NCBI GenBank assembly: GCA_016933535.1
Contig: JAFGAS010000052.1
Span: 1-64,000 of the forward strand
Source of the DNA: Candidatus Zymogenaceae bacterium
GTDB taxonomy: Bacteria; Desulfobacterota; Zymogenia; Zymogenales; Zymogenaceae
Reading direction: 5' to 3'
DNA length: 64,000 nucleotides
Both the position numbers and the translations under genes were made by a program. This document shows, one piece after another, positions 7,304 to 15,075 of this stretch. Under the pieces are notes generated by a model. The model saw nothing but the letters and a program-made list of their open reading frames with translations. It did not search any database and was not told the origin of the DNA. Every line of letters starts with the position of its first letter. Within the stretch, counting starts at the first letter, position 1.

Positions 7304-7449
7304 GAAATCCTCCCTTGTGGGTAGTAATGGAATATATGCAGAGCCCGATCATCTGTGGGACGACGGGGTAAAAAAGCTGCTGATCCACGGTGAGCGCGAC
7401 GATGCAAAGTATCAGGATGAGCGCGGACGATCGGTATTTATTATACCGT

Positions 7450-7478
7450 TTTATAAAGAAATACCGGGTGAATGTCAA
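7450..7478 (-). promoter_or_regulatory. Promoter of the acyl-CoA ligase gene
   Basis: On the minus strand TTGACA (7473-7478), 17 bases, TATAAA (7450-7455). The leader to the ATG at 7303 is about 140 bases long. Confidence 0.65.
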
Positions 7479-7512
7479 TCACTTTTTCAGTCGTCGGTGA
7501 ATTTTCGGTTTG

Positions 7513-9039
7513 TTAGCCTTTCGGCGGATCGCAGCCTTGGAGAAATTCGACGAGCGTCATGACGCCCCACCCGGTGGCTCCCTTGGTCACCCAGCCGTAG
7601 TCCTTATTGGACCGGGCGGTTCCGGCAATATCCAGGTGGGCCCAGGGGATCGTGTCTCCGGCAAACCGCTTAAGGAAGGCCGCCGCGGTGATGCTGCCCC
7701 CGTCCCGGCCGGTGGCGTTCCTGAGGTCGGCGACCTCCCCCTTTGTCTGTTCGAAGTAGTGATCGAACAGGGGCATCGGCCACACCTGCTCCCCGGATGC
7801 GCGGGAGGCCTGTCTTATCCGTTCGAGGAGGTCGTCGCCGGACGCAAACAGGGCGGCGACCCGCTTGCCCAGCGCGATAACGGCCGACCCCGTGAGGGTC
7901 GCGATATCCAGGATAAGCGCGGGTTCAAACCGCTTTGCATATGCGATGCCGTCGGCCAGCACGAGCCTGCCTTCGGCGTCGGTGGTGATGACCTCGATGG
8001 TGGTCTTGTCCATGGCGACGAGCACGTCCCCCGGCTTGGTGGCGCCCGGCCCGGGCATATTCTCCGTGGCGGGGATCACGGCGATGATCCCGATCGGCAG
8101 CTTCATGCGGGCCGCCGCTGCCACGGCCGAAAGGACCGCCGCGCCGCCGCTCATGTCGGTCTTCATAGCTCCCATATTCTCGACGGGCTTGAGCGATATC
8201 CCCCCGCTGTCAAACGTGATCCCTTTGCCGACGAGGGCCACCGGGGACTTTTTGTGACCCGGCGGCAGGTACTTTATCACGATCAGGGCGGGGGGCTCGG
8301 CGCTGCCCCGGGCCACGCCCAGAAACGCGCCCATGCCCAGCCGCTGGATTTTCCGCCGGTCGAGCACCTCGATGGAAAGCCCGCACTTTTCGGCGACATC
8401 GACCGCCCGGGCCGCCAGGATCGTCGGGGTCATGAGGTTTGCGGGCGTGTTGGCGAGGTCCCGGGCCAGGTAGACCGAATCGGCGATAATGCGGCCGTGA
8501 CGGGGGCCGTCGGCCAGGGCGGACGGATCGCCGCATATGACGATCCGGTCGACCGTCCTTTTTTTATCGTCGGCCTTCTTGAGGGACGAAAAGGAATAGG
8601 CCCCGAGGGCAGCCCCGACAAACACCTCCCGGGCCGCTGTGGGCCCGGGAATGCCGGAACCCGCCGCCAGGTCATGGGCAAGCGCGATCGTGTGGATGCC
8701 GAGTCCCTTGAGGTGGCGCGCGGCGGCGGCGGCCGCCGCCTTGAGCCGGTCGGAAGAAAACCCCTTCTTCTTTCCGAGCCCCACAAGGCATATCCGCTCG
8801 GGGCCGCCGGCGGCACCGACGTACAGCAGGGACGTCTCATCGGGCTTGCCGGTAAAATCGCCGGAGCCGAGGACCGCCCTGATTTTTCCATCGACGGCCT
8901 TGTCCAGTGCCGCTACTTCCGGTGCAAGATCGCCGGTTCCCTCGAACAATCCGACCACCAGCACCGGCGTCTTGACGGCCGAAAGGGGCCCGCCGGATAC
9001 AGCCACGGAAGGCAGGCGGGGCGAGAGATCGTCTTTCAT
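7513..9039 (-). CDS. pepA: Leucyl aminopeptidase, M17 family
   Basis: A 508-residue cytosolic dizinc or dimanganese exopeptidase that removes N-terminal residues from peptides. The metal and active-site pieces are in place: GKGITFDSGGISLKP (271-285, with Lys272 and Asp277), MKTDMSGG (Asp295) and TTDAEGRL (352-359, usually NTDAEGRL; the first residue is Thr here). The N-terminal 180 residues form the usual regulatory domain. AGGAG precedes the ATG at 9039. It lies 75 bases downstream of the helicase gene and probably shares its transcript. Confidence 0.93.
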   Translation of the reverse strand: MKDDLSPRLPSVAVSGGPLSAVKTPVLVVGLFEGTGDLAPEVAALDKAVDGKIRAVLGSGDFTGKPDETSLLYVGAAGGPERICLVGLGKKKGFSSDRLKAAAAAAARHLKGLGIHTIALAHDLAAGSGIPGPTAAREVFVGAALGAYSFSSLKKADDKKRTVDRIVICGDPSALADGPRHGRIIADSVYLARDLANTPANLMTPTILAARAVDVAEKCGLSIEVLDRRKIQRLGMGAFLGVARGSAEPPALIVIKYLPPGHKKSPVALVGKGITFDSGGISLKPVENMGAMKTDMSGGAAVLSAVAAAARMKLPIGIIAVIPATENMPGPGATKPGDVLVAMDKTTIEVITTDAEGRLVLADGIAYAKRFEPALILDIATLTGSAVIALGKRVAALFASGDDLLERIRQASRASGEQVWPMPLFDHYFEQTKGEVADLRNATGRDGGSITAAAFLKRFAGDTIPWAHLDIAGTARSNKDYGWVTKGATGWGVMTLVEFLQGCDPPKG

Positions 9040-9114
9040 GGATTACTCCTGAGGTGAAGGTTTTATCGTTACATATCAAAGGCCGACGATTGGGGGAGCG
9101 TTGCTCGGCGGCGG

Positions 9115-11085
9115 CTATTCCTCTTCCACCGACCAGGTCTCCAGGACATCCTCGCCGATATCTTCGATGAATCGGGAGGGGCGTCCGAAGGCGGGTCCAC
9201 GGTGGGTGATGATCTTTATGGGGAAGGTGATGGTGAGGTTCTCCTTGGCCCGGGTGGCCGCGACGTACATGAGCCGAAGCTCCTCCTCCAGGTCGTCGGC
9301 CGATTCGGCCGCGTACGTCGTGGGAAGGTAACCCTCGGCGGCCCAGATGATGAAAACGGAGTGCCACTCAAGCCCCTTGGCGGAATGGATCGTGGAAAGT
9401 ATCAGCCGCTCCGGGTCGGGGTCCTCCCGGGTGATATCGGAGATGCTGTCCGACGGCGGCTCCAGTGCCATATCGGTAAGGAACGACTCGACCGAACGGT
9501 ACTTTCGGGCGATGATCGCCAGGTGTTCGAGGTCTTCCAGCCGTTTCGGGTGGTCGTCATACCTCCTCTTGGCGATGGGCGTGTAGTATTCCAGGAGCCG
9601 TTCGACGGTCTCGGCGGGGTTGAGGTCACGCCCCTCGAGGGAGGCCAGCACCCGTGACAGCCGGCCGATCCCCTCCCCAAAGCGCCGGTCTCCGGCAAAC
9701 GGGGCCAGGCCCTCGGTGATCCGGGGCGCCGAAAGGACGGAGCCGGTGATCTCTTCTTCTGTCCGCGGGCCCACGTTTTCCACCAGCATCAGCACCCGTT
9801 TGAGGCCTACCGCGTCCCGGGGATTGACAAGGACCTTGATGTGGGCCACGATGTCCTTTACGTGGGCCGTCTCCATGAACTTGAACCCGCCATGTTTGAC
9901 AAACGGGATGTTTCGTTTCTTGAGCTCGATCTCCAGGTCAAACGAGTTGAAGCCCGCCCGGAACAGCACGCAGATATCGGAAAGCGGCACGCCCTCCTCC
10001 CTCAGGTCGAGTATCCGCTGGGCGACGAACCGTGACTGGGAAGGCTCGTCCGGCAGCGGCACCAGGGCCGGCAGGGTCCCCGTCCCCTTTTTCGTCCAGA
10101 GGATCTTCGTATATTTTTCCCGGGCGCGGTCTATGATGACGTTTGCCAGGTTGAGGATCGACTGGGTGCTGCGGTAGTTTTCCTCCAGCTTGATGACGGA
10201 AGCCCCCGGGAACAGCGTCGGGAAATCCATGATGTTCTTGAAATGGGCGCCCCGAAACGAATAGATGCTCTGGGAGTCGTCCCCGACGGCCATGACGTTG
10301 CCCGCGCCGCCGCCCAAGAGCTCCACGATCCGGGCCTGGAGGCCGTTGGTGTCCTGGTATTCGTCCACCAGGATGTAGCGGTACCTTTTCTTGAGCGCCT
10401 CCCGGATCCCCTCGTTTTTCTCCAGGAGCCTCACCAGGTGGACCAGCAGGTCGTCGTAATCCATGAGCATGTGGGCCTGTTTGTACTCGGTGTAGGCGGC
10501 CAGGATCTCCAGGAGCTTTTCGGTCTCGTGGGCAAAATGGGGATATTCCTGCTCGATAACGCCGGCCACGGGAACCGCGCGGTTGACGGCCTTGCTGAAG
10601 ATCTCGCCGATCGTCTCCTTTTTCGGAAAGCGGCGCTCGCGGTCGGTGAGCCCGAGCCTGCCGCGGATGAGGTTGATGATATCTTCCCCGTCGGCCCGGT
10701 CCAGGATAGTAAAGGAGGCCGAAAAGCCGACGGCCGAGGCATATTCCCGGAGGATGGAAGACGAAAACGAATGAAAGGTGCCGCCGGCGACCTTTTCGGT
10801 TTGGGTGCCGACCAGGGCCGCCGCCCGGTCCAGCATCTGGCGGGCGGCCTTGCGGGTGAACGTCAACAGAAGGATAGAGGCCGGCGAGACGCCCGATTCG
10901 ATGAGCCGGGCGACCCGGTAGACGAGGGTGCGGGTCTTTCCGCTGCCGGCACCGGCGATAACCAGGCTGGGGCCGGAGCCGAAGGTGACGGCCGAAAGCT
11001 GGTTTTCGTTCAGCTCCTTTTCGTAGGGGATTAGATACGAGGGAGCGTGCTCGGGGTCGGTCCTCTTCAGGGTGTATTTCTTCAT
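9115..11085 (-). CDS. Superfamily 1 UvrD/PcrA-like DNA helicase
   Basis: A 656-residue ATP-driven 3'-5' helicase. Visible motifs: Walker A AGAGSGKT (44-51), Walker B LVDEYQDT, motif III VGDDSQSIYSFRGA, motif IV LEENYRST and motif VI LRLMYVAATRAKENL. At about 656 residues it is shorter than E. coli UvrD (720), with no C-terminal RNA-polymerase-binding extension. I see no strong ribosome site before the ATG at 11085, so the start is the least certain part. UvrD, Rep and PcrA cannot be told apart here. It leads the leftward pair with pepA. Confidence 0.9.
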   Translation of the reverse strand: MKKYTLKRTDPEHAPSYLIPYEKELNENQLSAVTFGSGPSLVIAGAGSGKTRTLVYRVARLIESGVSPASILLLTFTRKAARQMLDRAAALVGTQTEKVAGGTFHSFSSSILREYASAVGFSASFTILDRADGEDIINLIRGRLGLTDRERRFPKKETIGEIFSKAVNRAVPVAGVIEQEYPHFAHETEKLLEILAAYTEYKQAHMLMDYDDLLVHLVRLLEKNEGIREALKKRYRYILVDEYQDTNGLQARIVELLGGGAGNVMAVGDDSQSIYSFRGAHFKNIMDFPTLFPGASVIKLEENYRSTQSILNLANVIIDRAREKYTKILWTKKGTGTLPALVPLPDEPSQSRFVAQRILDLREEGVPLSDICVLFRAGFNSFDLEIELKKRNIPFVKHGGFKFMETAHVKDIVAHIKVLVNPRDAVGLKRVLMLVENVGPRTEEEITGSVLSAPRITEGLAPFAGDRRFGEGIGRLSRVLASLEGRDLNPAETVERLLEYYTPIAKRRYDDHPKRLEDLEHLAIIARKYRSVESFLTDMALEPPSDSISDITREDPDPERLILSTIHSAKGLEWHSVFIIWAAEGYLPTTYAAESADDLEEELRLMYVAATRAKENLTITFPIKIITHRGPAFGRPSRFIEDIGEDVLETWSVEEE

Positions 11086-11186
11086 TGCATAAGGGTATCA
11101 GAAAGGGGCCTGGTTTTCAAGCTGTTTGAAGATGCCGATAGTATGGGGTACCATTAATGCGAATAGATAAAGCTTACCCTTGCATA

Positions 11187-11215
11187 TTGATTGGGGGCGG
11201 CACGCGTGGTATACT
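11187..11215 (+). promoter_or_regulatory. Promoter of the truncated small gene
   Basis: TTGATT (11187-11192), 17 bases, TATACT (11210-11215). The intact paralog at 13764 has the same TTGATT-17-TATA layout (13720-13748), so the promoter was probably copied with the gene. Confidence 0.55.
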
Positions 11216-11230
11216 ACAAGGAGAAAAGTA

Positions 11231-11314
11231 ATGAAGACGCAAAGCCTCAAGAGCTTCATCCGGGTCAACCACAAGGAGATCCTCGGCAAGGGACTCCCGC
11301 GGAATGCCTTCTGA
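11231..11314 (+). pseudogene. Truncated copy of the small protein at 13764
   Basis: An open frame of 27 codons with its own ribosome site (AGGAG eight bases upstream) encodes MKTQSLKSFIRVNHKEILGK and seven more residues. The first 20 residues match the intact 77-residue protein at 13764-13997 at about 15 positions, then a short unrelated tail and TGA follow. Promoter, ribosome site and a terminator are all present, so the short product may still be made. It is either a decayed duplicate or a deliberately short variant. Confidence 0.65.
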
Positions 11315-11330
11315 ATAATCAGACTGTACG

Positions 11331-11364
11331 ACAAAGGGCGACCATCCGGTCGCCCTTTGTTTTC
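11331..11364 (+). terminator. Factor-independent terminator
   Basis: ACAAAGGGCGACC (11331-11343), loop ATCC, GGTCGCCCTTTGT (11348-11360), then TTT. It ends the short transcript of the truncated small gene, 17 bases past its stop codon, and may also serve the leftward gene ending at 11390. Confidence 0.8.
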
Positions 11365-11389
11365 GCACTACTCTGCCTGGCAAACCTGC

Positions 11390-13306
11390 TTACACTGTCG
11401 GGTACAGCGTCCGCATCTTTGCCTTCATTGCCGGGCTCAATTGTTTAAAAAGCTGTGCATTGTACGAAAGAATATTCGTGTCCATCCCCCCGTTTGATAT
11501 CGTTATAGATGGATCTACGACATTCGGATAACCCGGAACCGTCGGATCTGCACCTTTGAGATTGGGATTGAGAGAATTCTTGACTATCTGTTGCGCTGCG
11601 ACGGCATATTTACGGGCGGTCCAGGCGGGAGTGCCCTCCTTAACGGCCGGATCGACGTTGGTGGTAACGATAGAAATTGTATAGTCGCTGTTGAGGTTGA
11701 TCTCAAACGTGCGTAACTGCTGCGGGAAATCGTGCAGCGACGACGTCTCGACATGCCAGAAGCCCCGTTCGGGCCTGGCGGCATCGTCCGTTACAAACGC
11801 TTTAACGGTATTGACATGGCGATGACCCGCGATCCACATAAGGAGATTCGGATGGTTGTGCAGTTCGGCGAGCAGGCCCGTCAGGTCGACGGCATTTTGC
11901 ATACCGGAAGGATTGGCGGAATTGTCGAACCAATCCATGTAGGTATCACTTCCGTTGTTGTTGGCGGCGGGAGGCATGACGCCTATCGGAACGTGACACG
12001 CGATTATCATGAGCTGATCGGCGGAGTCACCGGCCGCGAGTTCATCTTTAAGCCAGACCCAGCGCGCCTGGTCCAGAAAGCCGCGCCCGTGGATGCTGGC
12101 GAGGCCGTCGTCTTCCCTTTGGGTATCGTCCAGGACAATGACCTTAATCGGTATATCTGATTTTGGCACGAAGCTGTAGCAGAGAAAACCATCATCCTGG
12201 CCAGAGGGGACAAGGTCAAAGCCGTGACCGACCGGGCCCGTGGATGTGTTGAAAAACTCCCGTTTCCATTGTGTTCTGGAAAGTGAACGCCGGTCCTTGT
12301 CGGGGACAACCTTGGGTGGACTGGTGAAGCCGGGGTCGCCGACCGTGCCGGCCTTTATAATAGTCCCGGTCGGCGTAGAACCGTCGATTACGCCCATATA
12401 GTATAGGGGAGGAGTTTTGCTGTATATGTTAGAAGCTTCGGCCAGGAGATCTCCCATGGCGATGACTTCGTCGCTGGTGAAGGACTCTTTAAGGCCGCCT
12501 GCCTCCACCGGGATTGAACCCAACCAGAAATGATCGTGGTTGCCGATGGCCTGATACCATGGGATCGACGGATCGAGCCCGGCAGCCTTGTAGGGTTTCT
12601 GATAGTCTATTCTGTCGGCTCCCACACGGGCGCCGGAACAGGGGGTAATGACCTTGCCGTCAAGGACATCGATATACCACCGCAGTTCGTTGTACAGGGT
12701 GCTGTTGCAGGTGTCCCCCAGTGAAATGCCGAAGTCGATCGGGTCTATTTTGTGAAGGGCGTTTACCGTCTGGATTGCCGCATCCAGGACATGGGTTGTG
12801 TACAGCATGGTTGGCGAATACACCGAAGTGGCAGTCGCCTCAAAACCGTACTTATTTAATTGCTGCATATAGATCAGCTGGGAAGGGGATTCCTTGTCGG
12901 TGATATGGATATCGCTTATGGTAAAGAATCTTAAGAACTTTAGAGATTTATTGACCGACGGAAAGGTATAGCCGGTTGCCATGATGTCTTTGCGCGGCAC
13001 TGAAGTAAGCGGGCCGCCGTCAATCCAGACGCCGTAGCCGTATGTGTCGTATTGTGAAATATTTTTAAGATCTTGAGCGGCAATCGTCCCTGAAAACGTC
13101 TGATTGAGCTTAACCGTCTTGTGGAGCGTCGTATAAACGGCTGAATCGATCGGGTAGCCGGAGACTCCGCTGCCGCTATATGCAAAGTTAAACGTGCCTA
13201 AAGAAATACATACGGCCGTTCCGCCGGAATATTTTATGAATTCCCGCCGCGTTACATTGCTGCTTTTTTTTGCGTCGCGGCTCTTTGTTGGATCGTCGTT
13301 AGCCAT
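11390..13306 (-). CDS. Tat-exported metallophosphoesterase (TIGR03768-like)
   Basis: A 638-residue protein with the calcineurin-like phosphoesterase metal motifs: ISDIHITD, GDTC, GNHDHF, CHVPIG and AGHRHVN. Its N-terminus carries a twin-arginine signal, TRREFIKYSGG, with the Arg pair at residues 20-21, so it is exported folded, presumably with its metals loaded. The start at 13306 is fixed by AAGGAGA seven bases upstream. Long loops between the metal motifs fit the TIGR03768 group. The substrate is unknown. A perfect promoter lies at 13523-13551, giving a leader of about 210 bases that includes a tiny open frame (13354-13380). Confidence 0.82.
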   Translation of the reverse strand: MANDDPTKSRDAKKSSNVTRREFIKYSGGTAVCISLGTFNFAYSGSGVSGYPIDSAVYTTLHKTVKLNQTFSGTIAAQDLKNISQYDTYGYGVWIDGGPLTSVPRKDIMATGYTFPSVNKSLKFLRFFTISDIHITDKESPSQLIYMQQLNKYGFEATATSVYSPTMLYTTHVLDAAIQTVNALHKIDPIDFGISLGDTCNSTLYNELRWYIDVLDGKVITPCSGARVGADRIDYQKPYKAAGLDPSIPWYQAIGNHDHFWLGSIPVEAGGLKESFTSDEVIAMGDLLAEASNIYSKTPPLYYMGVIDGSTPTGTIIKAGTVGDPGFTSPPKVVPDKDRRSLSRTQWKREFFNTSTGPVGHGFDLVPSGQDDGFLCYSFVPKSDIPIKVIVLDDTQREDDGLASIHGRGFLDQARWVWLKDELAAGDSADQLMIIACHVPIGVMPPAANNNGSDTYMDWFDNSANPSGMQNAVDLTGLLAELHNHPNLLMWIAGHRHVNTVKAFVTDDAARPERGFWHVETSSLHDFPQQLRTFEINLNSDYTISIVTTNVDPAVKEGTPAWTARKYAVAAQQIVKNSLNPNLKGADPTVPGYPNVVDPSITISNGGMDTNILSYNAQLFKQLSPAMKAKMRTLYPTV

Positions 13307-13353
13307 ACTCTTCTCCTTTTGTTTGACTTCCAAGGCAAATCATTGCCGGATAT

Positions 13354-13380
13354 TCAAATCAGATAATTAAGATCGGCCAT
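13354..13380 (-). other. Eight-codon open frame with strong ribosome site in leader
   Basis: On the minus strand GGAGGAGAGC precedes ATG and an eight-residue frame, MADLNYLI, ending in TGA. The stretch around it resembles the ribosome site and first codons of the metallophosphoesterase gene 74 bases further on, so it is probably a duplicated and decayed start region. It could act as an upstream open frame that loads ribosomes. Confidence 0.45.
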
Positions 13381-13411
13381 GCTCTCCTCCTTCTGTTTTC
13401 ACTTACAAAAC

Positions 13412-13449
13412 AAAACGTTGGCAGATATGAAACCTTTAGGCAACGTTTT
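13412..13449. other. Nine-base inverted repeat in leader
   Basis: AAAACGTTG (13412-13420) and CAACGTTTT (13441-13449) are 20 bases apart. They lie between the promoter and the tiny open frame of the metallophosphoesterase transcript, a fitting place for an operator or an RNA stem. Nearby, GCTCGGTAAG occurs twice in tandem (about 13482-13501). Confidence 0.4.
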
Positions 13450-13522
13450 CACACCACTCCCAAAGCACCATGGAATAATTAGCTCGGTAAGGCTCGGTAA
13501 GACAGTGTCTTTTTTAATTTTA

Positions 13523-13551
13523 ATTGTAGCAAAGTTTTATTTGTATGTCAA
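13523..13551 (-). promoter_or_regulatory. Promoter of the metallophosphoesterase gene
   Basis: On the minus strand TTGACA (13546-13551), 17 bases, TACAAT (13523-13528), in an A/T-rich setting. Confidence 0.7.
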
Positions 13552-13719
13552 TTTATATGGTTACGATCTTACCGGGCAGTATGACCGCATAGAAGAGGTT
13601 GTCATAAAACAGGCTCACGCCCCAAGGAACTGCCGGCAGAGACCGCAAGCCGCCTGACATGGCGGCCCCGGGAGGACAGACTGTACGGGAAGTGCGTGAC
13701 TTTTACAACTATAATACAA

Positions 13720-13748
13720 TTGATTTTGCCCCTATTGTGCGATATAAA
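13720..13748 (+). promoter_or_regulatory. Promoter of the small conserved gene
   Basis: TTGATT (13720-13725), 17 bases, TATAAA (13743-13748), only about 16 bases before the ATG at 13764, so the leader would be very short. The layout matches 11187-11215. Confidence 0.5.
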
Positions 13749-13763
13749 GATAGAAAGGGCATC

Positions 13764-13997
13764 ATGAAGACGAAAACCCTCAAGAACTTCATCCGGATCA
13801 ACCATGAGACGATCCTCGGTAAGGTCGATGAGTTGGCGGGATTCGGGCCGACCGATATCTGCATGCTCAAGGACCAGATCGTCAGGGGAATCGGGGTTCG
13901 CAGCGCCATGAAGGTGGTATCGATGGCCGAGATGAAGGACCTCTACATCGGCCTCATTGCGATCCGGGTGGTGGAAAAAGAGCGGGGCTACGCCTGA
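13764..13997 (+). CDS. Small protein of unknown function
   Basis: A 77-residue protein I do not recognise. The ATG at 13764 follows AGAAAGG; the frame is open further upstream but without a ribosome site. The sequence begins MKTKTLKNFIRINHETILGK, continues with an acidic-hydrophobic middle and ends in a helical KDLYIGLIAIRVVEKERGY. No signal peptide, Cys pair or clear DNA-binding motif is seen. It is most likely a soluble cytosolic helical protein. A copy truncated after residue 20 is at 11231-11314. The two copies flank the metallophosphoesterase gene on both sides. Confidence 0.6.
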   Translation: MKTKTLKNFIRINHETILGKVDELAGFGPTDICMLKDQIVRGIGVRSAMKVVSMAEMKDLYIGLIAIRVVEKERGYA

Positions 13998-14252
13998 GCC
14001 CCTTATCCCTGCTGTCTTGTGAATATCCATTCCTCCGGCGGTTCCTACAGCACGCCTGTTTTTTTACGCGCCGGGCCAGTGGAGGCCCGCGGCCTTCGCG
14101 GGTCTGTCCTCTCTTTATCCCAACACCCTTTTTTTTCGTGCCCCGGTTCGTGCGGGCCCGGCCTTCTTCCGGGGCGGGACACGCGCGTAGATCCGGCGTG
14201 ACCGTGCTAATTATCTTTCCACTTCGAATAATTTATATTATAATAAGGTTCC

Positions 14253-14843
14253 ATGGGCACGGCGGGTGCCATCATTTCCATTTTTCATAATTGGTACGGC
14301 CTGATGAAAAAACAAAAATACCTCACCCCCAAGAGAATATCCCTGCTGGCGCTTTTCTGCGCCCTCGTCGTGGTGGCCACGATCATCATCCGGCTCCCGA
14401 TCCCGGCGACCGGCGGCTACTTCAACCTGGGTGACACGATTATCTTTATCGCGTCGGTCCTGCTGGGGCCTGTCTTTGCCATGATCGTGGGAGGCGTGGG
14501 GTCGGCCCTGGCCGACGTTATCGGGGGATTTGCCCAGTACGCACCGTGGACGCTCGTCATCAAGGGGATCGAGGGGTTGATCGCGGGATTGCTCGTCCTG
14601 GCGTTTCGCGCTGACCCGAAGACGATGTTCGGCACGCTGCTGACCGTCGTATCGTTTGTCATCGCCGGGCTCTGGATGACTGCGGGCTATTTCGGTGCGG
14701 AATACATCATCTACAGCCTGGATTGGGCCCCCCCCATGGCCGAGCTCCCGTTCAACCTTGCGCAGGGGGGGATCTCGGCGGTTATCGCGGGAATTCTGGC
14801 GCCGATAGTCGCCCGGACCTTCGGAGAGCGGCTCTCGAACTGA
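14253..14843 (+). CDS. ECF transporter S component
   Basis: A 196-residue membrane protein with about six hydrophobic helices. The segment LALFCALVVVATIIIRLPIP, then GGYFNLGDTIIFIASVLLGP and IVGGVGSALADVIGG with PWTLVIKGIEGLIAG, is typical of substrate-binding S components of energy-coupling-factor vitamin importers (riboflavin/PF07155-like group). The energising EcfA/EcfT genes are not in the window, as expected for a shared module. The ATG at 14253 has AAGG upstream; an alternative ATG at 14304 would remove 17 residues. I found no riboswitch in the 250 bases upstream, so the vitamin cannot be named. Confidence 0.72.
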   Translation: MGTAGAIISIFHNWYGLMKKQKYLTPKRISLLALFCALVVVATIIIRLPIPATGGYFNLGDTIIFIASVLLGPVFAMIVGGVGSALADVIGGFAQYAPWTLVIKGIEGLIAGLLVLAFRADPKTMFGTLLTVVSFVIAGLWMTAGYFGAEYIIYSLDWAPPMAELPFNLAQGGISAVIAGILAPIVARTFGERLSN

Positions 14844-15006
14844 AACGGCCGGCCGGGCTGCCGCGAAACCCGTACCGCGCCGCGGACGAATCCGCCGCCG
14901 GCGCGGTCTCATGCGGCGGCACTCACGGACAGGTTAGATATCCCGACGCGTCCACCAGCAGCGGCCGGTCCCTGGTAAGGGCGGGCCGGGGGTTTCCAAA
15001 ATTTCC

Positions 15007-15035
15007 TTGACTTTAAAAAGATTGGATGATAAAAA
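15007..15035 (+). promoter_or_regulatory. Promoter of the exported CsgG/FlgO-like gene
   Basis: TTGACT (15007-15012), 17 bases, TAAAAA (15030-15035), about 40 bases before the ATG at 15076. The -10 box is poor. Confidence 0.4.
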
Positions 15036-15075
15036 AGGAAATTGCTTCTTTAAACTCTAACAAATGGGGAACCGT

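Noticed and set aside
5885-7324. A 479-codon frame opposite the acyl-CoA ligase
   Set aside because: It mirrors codon structure of a clearly real gene on the other strand; the same holds for the long opposite-strand frames over 7510-9057, 24008-25261 and 38146-39399.
13998-14252. Possible FMN or TPP riboswitch upstream of the ECF S component
   Set aside because: I looked for the conserved strings of either element and found none; only a GC hairpin near 14090 was seen.
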